Both the position numbers and the translations under genes were made by a program. Positions 7,242 through 15,641 of a stretch of DNA of 64,000 bases are shown here, one piece after another. Positions within the stretch are counted from its first letter, which is position 1. Each line of letters starts with the position of its first letter. The notes below the pieces were generated by a model. That model was given only the letters and a program-made list of their open reading frames with translations. It was not told the DNA's origin and searched no databases. Source of the stretch: a virus; IMG/VR virus record IMGVR_UViG_3300035663_000001, positions 62,001 through 126,000 of that record; one strand, given 5' to 3'.

Positions 7242-8324
7242 ATGTCAGATTGGAATTGTCAAGTTTGTCGAATAGAAAAGTTAGAAAAACATCCTAATGC
7301 AGATAGTCTCTCTATTGCCACCGTAATGTCCGACTATCCAGTCGTGGTAAAAACAGAAGACTACCATCTCAACCAATTAGTAGGTTATATTGCTATCGAT
7401 ACTATTGTTCCAGATACAGAACAATTCTATTTTCTATCTCCTAAAAATATAGAGAAATATGAAGAAAATGGAGAAATTAAAACTCGACCCAATGGGATGA
7501 AATATCCTCTTGGCTCTGTTCCAGAAAAGAATCGAGTAATTAAAGCTAAGAAAATTAGAAATGTTTATTCTCAGGGAATGTTAGTTCCAGCCCCACCTCA
7601 CCTACAAGAAGGAGATTCTCTAGTAGAAGTCCTTAACCTAAAAAAGGTAGTAGAAGAGGAAGAAGAGAATATTACTAAATTTAAAAATAGTAATGCTGAG
7701 AAACCTCCAACTAACTGGGCCATTCCTTATTATGATATTGAAGGAATTCGGAAGTATATTAATTGTTTTCGTCCTCAAGAAGAGATTACCATTACAGAAA
7801 AATTACATGGAAGTAATGCAGCTTTTTGCTATGATGGTCAGCGTTTATGGGTTAAATCTAGAAATTTTTATAAAAAATTAGACCCGGATGATATGTGGTG
7901 GGATCTTGCTCTCAGGTATAATTTAGAAGAAAAACTATCTAAGTTTCCCAAACTAGTCTTCTTTGGAGAGGCTATTGGACAAGTCAAAGGATTTAGATAT
8001 GATTCTAGTATTAAAGATGGTAAATTACATACTACAGTTCATTTCTTTGATGTTTATGATGCTCATAATAATAGGTATTTAGATTATCAAGAAAGAGTTG
8101 ATAAAATCAATCAACTGGAATTGTCTCCGGCTCCAGAATTATATCGTGGCCCCTGGTTAGGAAAAGAGCACGCCTATCAATTTGCCGAAGGAATGTCTAC
8201 TCTTAACTCTAAACATGTTAGAGAAGGCGCCGTAATAGTTCCTCTTCATGAGAGATTTGAGCCACGACTTAATGGCAGATTACAATTAAAAATAATTGGT
8301 CAAGGATACAATTTGTTAAAGTGA
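7242..8324 (+). CDS. RNA ligase with N-terminal OB-like domain
   Basis: 360 residues. It seals RNA ends through a covalent lysyl-AMP intermediate. Visible nucleotidyltransferase motifs: motif I E-K-L-H-G-S-N with the adenylated Lys at 187; motif III near LVFFGEAIG; motif IV R-E-G-A-V-I-V; motif V L-K-I-I-G-Q-G-Y. Residues 1-130 look like the OB/EMAP-like N-terminal domain found in Deinococcus-type (Rnl5/DRB0094) ligases. It could repair nicked tRNA or mRNA during infection. A noncoding leader (7182-7241) contains the TAAGTGCAACGTGGGTAAA motif also seen before 21847. Confidence 0.85.
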   Translation: MSDWNCQVCRIEKLEKHPNADSLSIATVMSDYPVVVKTEDYHLNQLVGYIAIDTIVPDTEQFYFLSPKNIEKYEENGEIKTRPNGMKYPLGSVPEKNRVIKAKKIRNVYSQGMLVPAPPHLQEGDSLVEVLNLKKVVEEEEENITKFKNSNAEKPPTNWAIPYYDIEGIRKYINCFRPQEEITITEKLHGSNAAFCYDGQRLWVKSRNFYKKLDPDDMWWDLALRYNLEEKLSKFPKLVFFGEAIGQVKGFRYDSSIKDGKLHTTVHFFDVYDAHNNRYLDYQERVDKINQLELSPAPELYRGPWLGKEHAYQFAEGMSTLNSKHVREGAVIVPLHERFEPRLNGRLQLKIIGQGYNLLK

Positions 8325-8334
8325 AAGGAAAAAA

Positions 8335-8523
8335 ATGAAAAGCGAAGATTATTTAGGATTAACAAAAAAGGCGGCACAAAATAAAGCAGAGCAACAAAAT
8401 CTAATTTTCAGATTGATTAGAATCAATGATAAATCATATTTTGATTATCCTGAAGATACTAGATCTGATCGGGTTTGTGTTGAAATTGATCATGATAAAG
8501 TAGTAAAGGTCACTTTTCAATGA
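8335..8523 (+). CDS. Small I78/potato-inhibitor-like protein
   Basis: 62 residues. The pattern of an N-terminal helix (GLTKKAAQNKAEQQN), two strands, then T-R-S-D-R-V-C-V-E-I-D-x-x-K-V-V-K resembles small serine-protease-inhibitor-type folds (I78 / potato inhibitor I). The match is to overall pattern only. GGAAAAAA precedes the ATG. Overlaps the next gene in ATGA. Confidence 0.5.
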   Translation: MKSEDYLGLTKKAAQNKAEQQNLIFRLIRINDKSYFDYPEDTRSDRVCVEIDHDKVVKVTFQ

Positions 8524-8738
8524 CAGCTTGTCGTTGCGGATATATTGAAAATCAATCACATCATCCTTGTCATGGGCAAGAATATACTTGTTGTAAGCCT
8601 AGTACTATAAGATGGATTACTTATCCTACCGCATTAGCTGGTCAACAAATGAAATTGGGAGCTTATCAAACTTGGGCTTGTGATTCTTGTTGGGAAGATT
8701 TTCAGAAAAAATTGAAAGACCATTCAGATGGAAATTGA
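8520..8738 (+). CDS. Cysteine-rich zinc-binding protein, 72 aa
   Basis: Starts in the ATGA overlap. Seven Cys, including C-R-C-G near the start, H-H-P-C-H, C-C-K-P and C-D-S-C-W, arranged as two likely zinc knuckles. No DNA-binding family can be named. Confidence 0.6.
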   Translation: MTACRCGYIENQSHHPCHGQEYTCCKPSTIRWITYPTALAGQQMKLGAYQTWACDSCWEDFQKKLKDHSDGN

Positions 8739-9042
8739 AATTAATTATTCAAAAGCTGAATTAGAGGCGGCGGTTAAATTTTTATCAAAACATAATACAT
8801 CTTTTCTAGGTAAAGACGAAGAGATTCGTCAAACAATTTTAGATTATATTAATAAATTATCAACTGATGTTGATCGTTGGATGATTGGAACAATGGGTTT
8901 TGTCATTTTGGCTGAGAGAGAATTTGAAGGAATTAATTCTGATAAGAATACTATTTATTACGAAATCCTAATTAATCCAGCAGTAAGTAAAGAACGAGAA
9001 TATGTGACTTACTTGGTCAATGACCAAGAGGAAACATGTTAA
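8728..9042 (+). CDS. Hypothetical protein, 104 aa
   Basis: Overlaps the previous gene by 11 bases. Helical N-terminus (KAELEAAVKFLSKH), then alternating strands. No family recognised. Last gene before a 140-base intergenic region that holds a recurrent element. Confidence 0.55.
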   Translation: MEIEINYSKAELEAAVKFLSKHNTSFLGKDEEIRQTILDYINKLSTDVDRWMIGTMGFVILAEREFEGINSDKNTIYYEILINPAVSKEREYVTYLVNDQEETC

Positions 9043-9084
9043 CTATTAATCTAGGATTAGAGTTAATTTGACGCCAACAATCTT

Positions 9085-9156
9085 GGCACGTTTCTTGCCA
9101 CCGCTCCCAGCGACTAAATTTTTTCGCTGCTCCCTAAGTAGGAATGCAGCGGAGTT
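9085..9156 (+). promoter_or_regulatory. G element, copy 1
   Basis: Contains the invariant core CCCAGCGACTAAATTTT (9106-9122), followed by a hairpin CGCTGC (9125-9130) / GCAGCG (9146-9151) enclosing TCCCTAAGTA. Preceded by GGCA...TGCC. It lies 27 bases before the start of the Zn-finger/OB gene. Its role is unknown; a structured leader, processing site or promoter are all possible. Confidence 0.6.
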
Positions 9157-9182
9157 AAGATTAATTTAGGAAACCAGACATA

Positions 9183-10319
9183 ATGACTACACGTTCTTTT
9201 ATTGTCCCGGTCGCTAACCAAAGCATCGTGGAGCAAAAAATTGAGAAATTAAATAAGCGGGCTCTAAAATTAAAACTGGAGCCCGTTTCCATTACCTGGG
9301 GTAAAGCATTCTTAGAGCAAGATAAACTATGCTTGCCTTGCGAATTAACTGGACCTTTTCAAGTGTCTTATGATGGTTGGGAGTTTATTGCTACCTTACA
9401 GCATCTTCCTACCGGAGAAAATATCATTAGAGCCATTACTAATGATTATGAAATTCCTCTTCAATATCGTACTTCCGGTAGCGCTTGCGAACATTGTAAT
9501 GTTAAAAGATATCGCAAAGATACTTACGTTGTACGACATGATGCTACTTGTGAGGCATTGCAAGTAGGATCTTCTTGTATTAAAGATTTTCTAGGAGGAA
9601 ATTCTCCTGATAATATCTTGCAGCAAGCTGCCTTGGTCGGCGAATTAATTTCCTTTATGGAAGGTGCTCGTCACAATAATTTTGAAAATAATGAAGGCAT
9701 TTATTATTTAAACCATGTCTTAGCGCAAGCGGCAGCTTGTATTAGAGAATGTGGATGGATGTCTAAGACTGAAGCTAAAGAAACTGGAAAACTAGCTACG
9801 GCTACCGTAGTAGAATATAATCTATTACAAGATAGCACTTATGGTTTATTTCCGGTGTCGACTGAAGATCGAGAGTTAGCAGAACAAGCTATTAATTGGG
9901 TAGAAAATCTGTCTGATGAAGAAGTAGAAAACTCTGATTATCTCTATAACATTAGAGCCATTGCTCGTTCTGGAATGGTTGGAGTTAGAACTATTGGATA
10001 TAGTGTTAGTATTATTTCTTCATATTTACGTCAAGTTAAACAGTTACAGTTTAAAAAAGAATCTCAATTTGTTGGATTAGTAAATGATAGAAGTGTTTTT
10101 ACTCTCAACCTTAAAAAGGTGACCGGGTTTTCTGGAAATTATGGTTGGACCAATAAATATATTTTTCATGACCCTGCTGGTAACATTTTAGTATGGTTAA
10201 CCTCTACCTCTAAAGATTTGCAAGAGGGGCAGCAATACCAAATTAAAGCCACAGTCAAGGCTCACCAAGAATTCAAATCCATTAAAGAAACAATTCTTAC
10301 TAGATGCGAAATTTTATGA
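9183..10319 (+). CDS. Conserved phage protein with treble-clef-like zinc finger and C-terminal OB fold
   Basis: 378 residues. Residues around 100-135 carry C-E-H-C, then R-Y-R-K-D-T-Y and G-S-S-C-I-K-D-F, a probable zinc finger common in uncharacterised phage and plasmid proteins. The last 90 residues (VTGFSGNYGWTNKYIF ... LVWLTS ... YQIKATVKAHQEFK) look like an OB fold ending in an L-T-R-C strand. Together these suggest binding to single-stranded nucleic acid. Its actual role is unknown. It is expressed after G element copy 1. Confidence 0.65.
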   Translation: MTTRSFIVPVANQSIVEQKIEKLNKRALKLKLEPVSITWGKAFLEQDKLCLPCELTGPFQVSYDGWEFIATLQHLPTGENIIRAITNDYEIPLQYRTSGSACEHCNVKRYRKDTYVVRHDATCEALQVGSSCIKDFLGGNSPDNILQQAALVGELISFMEGARHNNFENNEGIYYLNHVLAQAAACIRECGWMSKTEAKETGKLATATVVEYNLLQDSTYGLFPVSTEDRELAEQAINWVENLSDEEVENSDYLYNIRAIARSGMVGVRTIGYSVSIISSYLRQVKQLQFKKESQFVGLVNDRSVFTLNLKKVTGFSGNYGWTNKYIFHDPAGNILVWLTSTSKDLQEGQQYQIKATVKAHQEFKSIKETILTRCEIL

Positions 10320-10633
10320 GTGATCCGTATAACGAAACAGTATTTTTTGAATTTGAATTAGAAAGATTATTCGATCCAAAAACTCAAGTATTTTCTAATT
10401 CTTTAGAAGAGTCAGAAGATGTTGAGTTTAAAACTATCAAATTAAAAGTTGAAGGCAGATCATACTATCATCCTGGACAATATTATGGTCCACCAGAATA
10501 TTGTTATCCTAGTGAATCAGATACCGAAATTCTTTCGGTTGAAAATGAAAATGGAGAAGATTGGTTAGATAAATTAACAGAGCCTGAAGTTCAATCTTTA
10601 TTGGAAGAGATTGAAGACCGGGCTCAATCATAG
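10316..10633 (+). CDS. Hypothetical acidic protein, 105 aa
   Basis: Starts in ATGA at the end of the preceding gene. A Tyr/Pro-rich middle (YYHPGQYYGPPEYCYPSE) is flanked by acidic segments. Function unknown. Confidence 0.6.
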   Translation: MSDPYNETVFFEFELERLFDPKTQVFSNSLEESEDVEFKTIKLKVEGRSYYHPGQYYGPPEYCYPSESDTEILSVENENGEDWLDKLTEPEVQSLLEEIEDRAQS

Positions 10634-10652
10634 GAGTAACGTCAATAAGATT

Positions 10653-11090
10653 ATGAAAAAATTTAAAGTTGGAGATTTAGTACAAAAAATAAAAGATAAT
10701 TCTATTATGGATGGTCAAGTAACCGAATTAGTAGGAGAAAAATTTTTAGTATCATGGACTGATGGCTCTTCCTCTGAAGAGGACTACTATCGTCTCTCTA
10801 ATAGAGACTCTCTTTTCGAGAGAGAATTTAGACTAGAAGCTATGAAGAGATTAAAAGAAATTGATGAGCATTTAGAAAATGCTTGTCGGGAATTAGATGC
10901 GGCCGTAAATATTTCAGAAAAATATGGCATCCCATTTTCTACAAATATTTCTTTTATTAGTCAAAATTATAATCCTAAATCCAGATCAAAAAAATATCCT
11001 GATCTGGATTCAGACTTCTTAGAAAGTGTCACGGGCACTTATGGTAGCGAAGATGATTATGGATGGCAGCATTCTGCTGTATGCTATTAA
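10653..11090 (+). CDS. SH3/KOW-like domain protein, 145 aa
   Basis: Residues 1-45 (KFKVGDLVQKIKDNS...GQVTELVGEKFLVSW) form a likely SH3/Tudor-type barrel, as in other small genes here (compare 1319-1615). The middle is helical and acidic. TAGGAG lies 16 bases upstream, farther than usual. Function unknown. Confidence 0.6.
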   Translation: MKKFKVGDLVQKIKDNSIMDGQVTELVGEKFLVSWTDGSSSEEDYYRLSNRDSLFEREFRLEAMKRLKEIDEHLENACRELDAAVNISEKYGIPFSTNISFISQNYNPKSRSKKYPDLDSDFLESVTGTYGSEDDYGWQHSAVCY

Positions 11091-11137
11091 AATTAACTTA
11101 ACAATTAATAATTAACCTTGATAGAAAGATAAAAAAT

Positions 11138-11461
11138 ATGACAAACCGAATTATGTTTTTGCGAGATACTAAGAATCATCCTGTAGGATGTGTAGCTATT
11201 AATTTTGATTTTCAGACTAGCCAACTGAGTTATCAGTTGTCAGTTTTGAATCCAAACGATAAGTTTGACCGTAAGATGGCTCGCCATTTAGCTTTGGGTC
11301 GTTTAGTAGAAAGGCCCTTTAGTGTTACTATTCCAGCGGTACTTAAGTATAGTATGCATGATGTGACCAAGCTAGTTATGAGTGATATTAGCAATAATAT
11401 CAAGTCGCCTTCTCGAGCTAAAAAGGCAGCTCAATTATGGTTGCATCAGAATAGTGTTTGA
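11138..11461 (+). CDS. Conserved hypothetical protein, 107 aa
   Basis: Beta-rich N-terminal half followed by a basic helix (KFDRKMARHLALGRLVERP). The M-A-x-x-L-A-L-G-R-L pattern is typical of small phage proteins of unknown role. An A-rich spacer with GATAGAAAGAT precedes the start. Confidence 0.6.
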   Translation: MTNRIMFLRDTKNHPVGCVAINFDFQTSQLSYQLSVLNPNDKFDRKMARHLALGRLVERPFSVTIPAVLKYSMHDVTKLVMSDISNNIKSPSRAKKAAQLWLHQNSV

Positions 11462-11479
11462 CTAGTTTTTACTGGCGGC

Positions 11480-11548
11480 TTGCAAGCCTCGTGCCAGCTG
11501 GGTAGGTGTTCCCAGCGACTAAATTTTTTTAACACCACCTAGTACTGC
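11480..11548 (+). promoter_or_regulatory. G element, copy 2
   Basis: Core CCCAGCGACTAAATTTT at 11511-11527. GCTGGG (11498-11503) can pair with CCCAGC in the core, and GGTGTT (11505-11510) with AACACC (11531-11536); the two pairings cross and could form a pseudoknot. A palindrome GGCTTGCAAGCC lies upstream. It is followed directly by a transcription terminator. Confidence 0.55.
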
Positions 11549-11587
11549 GACCAACCAACGAGAGATAAGTTGGTTGGTCTTTTTATT
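11549..11587 (+). terminator. Rho-independent terminator
   Basis: GACCAACCAA (11549-11558) pairs with TTGGTTGGTC (11570-11579) and is followed by TTTTTATT. This closes the preceding unit before the winged-helix-like gene at 11614. Confidence 0.85.
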
Positions 11588-11613
11588 ACCTTTTAATTGG
11601 AGAATTTAAAATT

Positions 11614-11943
11614 ATGGATAGCAAGCAACACATCGAGTTAGTTCTGAATCAGCGTCTTCGTCCCATTTTTGAGAAGGCGGCTGCTAAAATTGATAGCCTT
11701 CGACCCGGAGAGAAAGTTCCCGCAACTGAGTTAGCTAAGGAACTCGGCAAAGAAATTGGTATGACAGGACCTCAATTGTATCCTACTCTTTTGTTCCTCT
11801 TTAAGGATTTTCCTGGTATTGAGATTAAGCGTGGGGCTCATGGCGGTTTATGTAAGTTACCTACCACGAAAACCGTGGTAGATACGGCCACACCAGATGT
11901 TAAGGTAGATGTTACTAATTCAGAAGAGACTCTCTCAGAGTGA
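11614..11943 (+). CDS. Winged-helix-like putative DNA-binding protein, 109 aa
   Basis: Residues 30-85 (KVPATELAKELGKEIG ... LYPTLLFLFKDFPGIEIKR-GAHGG) have the helix-helix-wing pattern of small winged-helix proteins. The R-G-A-H-G-G signature recurs in the gene at 24043, indicating a paralogous pair. It sits alone between a terminator and the next leader, as expected for a separately regulated regulator. Targets unknown. Confidence 0.6.
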   Translation: MDSKQHIELVLNQRLRPIFEKAAAKIDSLRPGEKVPATELAKELGKEIGMTGPQLYPTLLFLFKDFPGIEIKRGAHGGLCKLPTTKTVVDTATPDVKVDVTNSEETLSE

Positions 11944-11991
11944 ACGAAATATACTAATTAAAATATATTTGATTTGTTTAAAGGAGAAAAA

Positions 11992-12222
11992 ATGAATTTA
12001 GAAGATCTTGAAGAGGCGTTAGAAGAGTTATTTCCATCAGGTTTTCATACGACTAAGGATAGTCGGGGTCAAATTATTATTATGACTGGTCTGTGTGAAG
12101 AGGATGATGGAGAGTTAGTAGAACTTCTATCTGCTGAAGATGAAGAGGATGATGATTTTGATTCTGATTTTTCATCCATGGATGATGAAGATTTTGTTGA
12201 TGAGTCTGATGACGATCATTGA
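11992..12222 (+). CDS. Highly acidic small protein, 76 aa
   Basis: AAGGAG precedes the ATG at 11992 at ideal spacing. The last 30 residues are nearly all Asp/Glu/Ser (EDEEDDDFDSDFSSMDDED). Such DNA-mimic-like charge is seen in phage inhibitors of host DNA-binding proteins, but that role is only a possibility here. Confidence 0.65.
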   Translation: MNLEDLEEALEELFPSGFHTTKDSRGQIIIMTGLCEEDDGELVELLSAEDEEDDDFDSDFSSMDDEDFVDESDDDH

Positions 12223-12628
12223 TCTTAATCAAGAAATTAAATGCCACGAAGAAGGAGATTACTCTATTATAGAAATTTCTTGTGGCATTAAGAAATATTA
12301 TTACCGTAATGTTGGTTATCGAACTGTATATCCTAATGGATTTTCTATCTACCATAAAAATGGTACTCTTCATCGAGAAGATGGTCCTGCTATAGAGCGC
12401 CCAGATGGCCATCAAGAATGGCGTCTCAATGGTCTATTTCATAGGACTGATGGTCCAGCTTTAATAGATAAAAAAGGTAATAAAAAGTGGTATTGTAATG
12501 GAGAATTACATCGTACAGATGGGCCGGCTATTGAAATGATTAGTGGTCGCGTGTATTATTACTTACAGGGTAAAAGAATTTATTCTGTCAATAAATTTAA
12601 TCGTTTAGTTAAACTTCAATTTATTTAG
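12209..12628 (+). CDS. HREDGPA-repeat protein, 3 units, alternative tail
   Basis: The start is placed at the ATG at 12209, overlapping the acidic gene's end. A 50-residue unique N-terminus (CHEEGDYSIIEISCGIKKYY) precedes HREDGPAIER, HRTDGPALID and HRTDGPAIEM. It ends FNRLVKLQFI, the second tail class, and lacks the final Trp. Confidence 0.75.
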   Translation: MTIIDLNQEIKCHEEGDYSIIEISCGIKKYYYRNVGYRTVYPNGFSIYHKNGTLHREDGPAIERPDGHQEWRLNGLFHRTDGPALIDKKGNKKWYCNGELHRTDGPAIEMISGRVYYYLQGKRIYSVNKFNRLVKLQFI

Positions 12629-12642
12629 AATTTACAAGACAA

Positions 12643-13104
12643 ATGAAGCCGACTTATATCTTAACCTCTAATAAAACTAAAAAATATATGTTGAATGGGC
12701 AGCTTCATCGAGAAGATGGACCGGCTATTATAAATACAAATGGAGATAAGTTGTGGTATTTAAACGATCTTCTCCATCGAGAAGATGGCCCAGCCATAGA
12801 GCGTGTTAATGAAAGTAAACATTGGTTTCTTCATGGCGAATGCCATCGAGCAGATGGCCCTGCTACTGAATATAAAGATCATACCAGATATTATCTTTAT
12901 AATAAGTTACATCGAACAGATGGGCCAGCAGTAGAGTGGAGTAATAATTCTAATTCTTATCAGGTATGGTACTTTTTAATGTCAGGTTTGACAGATTATA
13001 AAGATATAGAATATCCTGTTGAAGGAAAACGCTGGTATCTTGAAGATAAAGAATATACCGAAGAAGAATATTGGCGAATGCTTAAGTTACAAGCTTTATG
13101 GTAA
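12643..13104 (+). CDS. HREDGPA-repeat protein, 4 units with an insertion
   Basis: Units HREDGPAIIN, HREDGPAIER, HRADGPATEY and HRTDGPAVEW. The last spacer carries about 20 extra residues (VWYFLMSGLTDYKDIEYPV) before the standard tail YTEEEYWRMLKLQALW. The final Trp codon overlaps the next start. Confidence 0.8.
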   Translation: MKPTYILTSNKTKKYMLNGQLHREDGPAIINTNGDKLWYLNDLLHREDGPAIERVNESKHWFLHGECHRADGPATEYKDHTRYYLYNKLHRTDGPAVEWSNNSNSYQVWYFLMSGLTDYKDIEYPVEGKRWYLEDKEYTEEEYWRMLKLQALW

Positions 13105-13409
13105 AGTATGATGAATTTGGTATTAAAAGATATTTAGTAAATGGAGAATTACATCGAGAAGATGGCCCGGCCGTAGAATTTAGCAATGGAGAAAAACATT
13201 GGTGTCTTCATGGTCAGCTTCATCGAGAAGATGGACCTACAGTAATATATGCTAATGGAAGTAAAAACTGGTATTTGCATGATCGATTGCATCGAGAAGA
13301 TGGTCCAGCGATAGAAAACGCTAATGGAGAGAAATGGTGGTACCTTCAAGGTAAACAATATACAGAAGAAGAATATTGGCGGACGGTTAAATTAAAAACT
13401 TTATGGTAA
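13098..13409 (+). CDS. HREDGPA-repeat protein, 3 units
   Basis: Starts in ATGGTAA. Short leader MVKYDEFGIKRYLVNG; units HREDGPAVEF, HREDGPTVIY, HREDGPAIEN; tail YTEEEYWRTVKLKTLW. Its own ATGGTAA junction leads straight into the M50 protease gene. Confidence 0.85.
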   Translation: MVKYDEFGIKRYLVNGELHREDGPAVEFSNGEKHWCLHGQLHREDGPTVIYANGSKNWYLHDRLHREDGPAIENANGEKWWYLQGKQYTEEEYWRTVKLKTLW

Positions 13410-14101
13410 AAATTAAAGAAAAAAATTTTAATAGGTATTTAATACAGAGCTTGTGCGTTCTATTTACTCTACTAATTTATAGTATATTTCTGGGTTGGAA
13501 ACTAGGTATACTTTTAGTAGTAAGTATCTCTTTACATGAGATGAGTCATCTTTGGGCGGCCCAAAGATTGGGAATGAAAACTCATGGTTTTATCTTGTTA
13601 CCTTTTATTGGAGGCTTGGCTTTTATTGGAGGAACTTATAAAAGTCATAAACATAATGTCATTGTGTCTTTAGCCGGTCCCTTGGGTGGAAGTTTATTTG
13701 CGGCATTGACAGCCGTTCTATATCAGTTAACCGGCCTTTTAATTCTGAAAGAAACGGTAGTTTTAATGAGCATATTAAATATATTTAATATGCTTCCGCT
13801 AGCATTTTTAGATGGCGGACAAGTTTTTAATTGTATTGGAAGCTCTATTGATAAACGTTTAGGATTTTATCATTTAATTTTTACTTCAGTAGTAATTGTA
13901 TTCTTCTTATGGAAGATTAATGTCATCTTAGCGGTGGCTATTATTCTGCTTTCTTCCTTAAGAATATTAGATGATTACTCTAATATCTTTAAAAAGAAAA
14001 AGGTATTTGTTGCCTTAACATTAAGTGAGATATTTCAAACACTACTAGCTTGGTTATTTATTTACTACCTACTACTATTTCTATTACTTACCTTTATCTA
14101 A
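13403..14101 (+). CDS. M50 family intramembrane zinc metalloprotease
   Basis: 232 residues, mostly transmembrane. The zinc motif HEMSH lies at residues 45-49 inside the second hydrophobic segment, and the third ligand motif NxxPxxxLDGG is at 129-139 (NMLPLAFLDGG), the two signatures of site-2 proteases. Known members cleave membrane-bound anti-sigma factors or signal peptides; the phage substrate is unknown. Roughly six membrane helices are visible. Translation appears coupled to the upstream repeat gene through the ATGGTAA overlap. Confidence 0.85.
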   Translation: MVKIKEKNFNRYLIQSLCVLFTLLIYSIFLGWKLGILLVVSISLHEMSHLWAAQRLGMKTHGFILLPFIGGLAFIGGTYKSHKHNVIVSLAGPLGGSLFAALTAVLYQLTGLLILKETVVLMSILNIFNMLPLAFLDGGQVFNCIGSSIDKRLGFYHLIFTSVVIVFFLWKINVILAVAIILLSSLRILDDYSNIFKKKKVFVALTLSEIFQTLLAWLFIYYLLLFLLLTFI

Positions 14102-14351
14102 ATTACTAAAAATTAGGTTAAGTAGTACAGCAACACTTCCCCCTATTAGATCCCCCGATCATTTGTCGAGAGACACTTCGTATATTAAAATCTTTTAACG
14201 TGTCTAAAGCTATAAATATATTTAACACAAACGCGGCTAGTGGAAGCGTCACAGCTAGGTTTTAAACTTTAAAAATATGTATAATTTCAGGATGACTGTT
14301 TATAAATTGTTCTTAAGGCTAGTCAAGATTTAATCCCAGTGCCAGCATAAA
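14102..14351 (+). other. Intergenic region without a recognisable gene
   Basis: About 250 bases with scattered short inverted repeats and a C-rich patch (TTCCCCCTATTAGATCCCCC). No open frame of note, no clear promoter or terminator. It separates the protease from a new HREDGPA block and could hold a small RNA. Confidence 0.4.
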
Positions 14352-14357
14352 ATGATC

Positions 14358-14675
14358 ATGCAAAAGATAAAATCTGATAAATATGGAAATAAATATTATT
14401 TTTGGGACCTTTGTCTTCATCGAGAAGATGGTCCGGCCGTAGAATTTGTTAGCGGAACTAAAGAGTGGTATATTCACGACAAACTCCATCGACTAGATGG
14501 TCCAGCGATAGAATATTTTGATGGAGGTAAATCATGGTATCTTCATGGTCGACGCCATCGAGAAGATGGCCCGGCATTAGAATTTATTAATGGATACCGA
14601 GAATATTACCTTCAAGGTAAAGAATATTCAGAAGAAGAGTATTGGCGAGTGGTTAAATTAAAAGCTTTATGGTAA
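14358..14675 (+). CDS. HREDGPA-repeat protein, 3 units
   Basis: The start at 14358 gives the usual MQKIK leader; an ATG two codons upstream is the alternative. Units HREDGPAVEF, HRLDGPAIEY, HREDGPALEF; tail YSEEEYWRVVKLKALW. First gene of a six-gene block. Confidence 0.85.
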   Translation: MQKIKSDKYGNKYYFWDLCLHREDGPAVEFVSGTKEWYIHDKLHRLDGPAIEYFDGGKSWYLHGRRHREDGPALEFINGYREYYLQGKEYSEEEYWRVVKLKALW

Positions 14676-14678
14676 AAT

Positions 14679-15065
14679 ATGCAAGAAATTAAGATAAATA
14701 AATATGGTACTAAATTTTATTATTGGAACGGTCAGCTTCATCGAGAAGCTGGACCCGCCATAGAATTTACTAATGGCAGTAACGAATGGAGGCTTTATGA
14801 TCGTTGGCATCGAGAAGCTGGGCCAGCAATAGAATATATTAATAAATATAAAGCTTGGTATGTTAATGGTAAAAGACATCGAGAAGATGGGCCTGCTCTA
14901 GAATATGTTAGTGGATATAAAGAATGGTATCATCATGGCGATCTACATCGAGAAGATGGACCAGCCGTAGAAGATGCTAATGGTACTAAATATTGGTGCC
15001 TTCAAGGCAAAAGATATTCCGAAGAAGAATATTGGAGATTAGTCAAGCTAAAAGCATTATGGTAA
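14679..15065 (+). CDS. HREDGPA-repeat protein, 4 units
   Basis: Units HREAGPAIEF, HREAGPAIEY, HREDGPALEY and HREDGPAVED. The shared D-to-A change in the first two units suggests they duplicated from one another. Tail YSEEEYWRLVKLKALW. Confidence 0.85.
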   Translation: MQEIKINKYGTKFYYWNGQLHREAGPAIEFTNGSNEWRLYDRWHREAGPAIEYINKYKAWYVNGKRHREDGPALEYVSGYKEWYHHGDLHREDGPAVEDANGTKYWCLQGKRYSEEEYWRLVKLKALW

Positions 15066-15068
15066 AGT

Positions 15069-15386
15069 ATGCAAGAAATTACAATAGATGAACACGGGAC
15101 TAAAAGATATTATTGGAATAACCAATTACATCGAGAAGATGGTCCTGCGATAGAATATGCTAATGGATCTAAAGAGTGGTGTCTTAATGGTCAATATCAT
15201 CGAGAAGATGGCCCGGCATTAGAATATTCTAATGGAGACAAATTCTGGTATTTGCATGATCAATTTCATCGAGAAGATGGTCCGGCCGCAGAATATGCTA
15301 ATGGAGATAAAGAGTGGTTCCTTCACGGTAAAAAATATACAGAAGAAAAATATTGGCGTTTAGTTAAGCTAAAAGCTTTGTGGTAA
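15069..15386 (+). CDS. HREDGPA-repeat protein, 3 units
   Basis: Leader MQEITIDEHGTKRYYWNN, three canonical units ending AIEY, ALEY and AAEY, tail YTEEKYWRLVKLKALW. Starts 3 bases after the upstream stop without a Shine-Dalgarno sequence. Confidence 0.85.
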   Translation: MQEITIDEHGTKRYYWNNQLHREDGPAIEYANGSKEWCLNGQYHREDGPALEYSNGDKFWYLHDQFHREDGPAAEYANGDKEWFLHGKKYTEEKYWRLVKLKALW

Positions 15387-15389
15387 AAT

Positions 15390-15638
15390 ATGCAAGAAAT
15401 TACGATAGATAAATTTGGCACTAAAAGATATTTTTGGAGTAATAAACTCCATCGAGAAGATGGACCAGCAATAAAATATATTAATGGATATAAACAATGG
15501 TATCATCATGGTCAACGGCATCGAGAAGGTGGTCCGGCCATAGATTATGTTAATGGATTTAAAAAATGGTATCTTCAAGGTGAATCATATTCAGAAGAAG
15601 AGTATTGGAGATTAGTTAAATTAAAAGCATTATGGTGA
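15390..15638 (+). CDS. HREDGPA-repeat protein, 2 units (minimal form)
   Basis: 82 residues, among the shortest intact members: HREDGPAIKY and HREGGPAIDY between the common leader and tail. It shows that two units are tolerated. Confidence 0.85.
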   Translation: MQEITIDKFGTKRYFWSNKLHREDGPAIKYINGYKQWYHHGQRHREGGPAIDYVNGFKKWYLQGESYSEEEYWRLVKLKALW

Positions 15639-15641
15639 AGT

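Noticed and set aside
14102-14351. Hidden gene or tRNA in the 250-base gap
   Set aside because: No frame above about 25 codons with a start signal and no foldable tRNA cloverleaf was found by eye.
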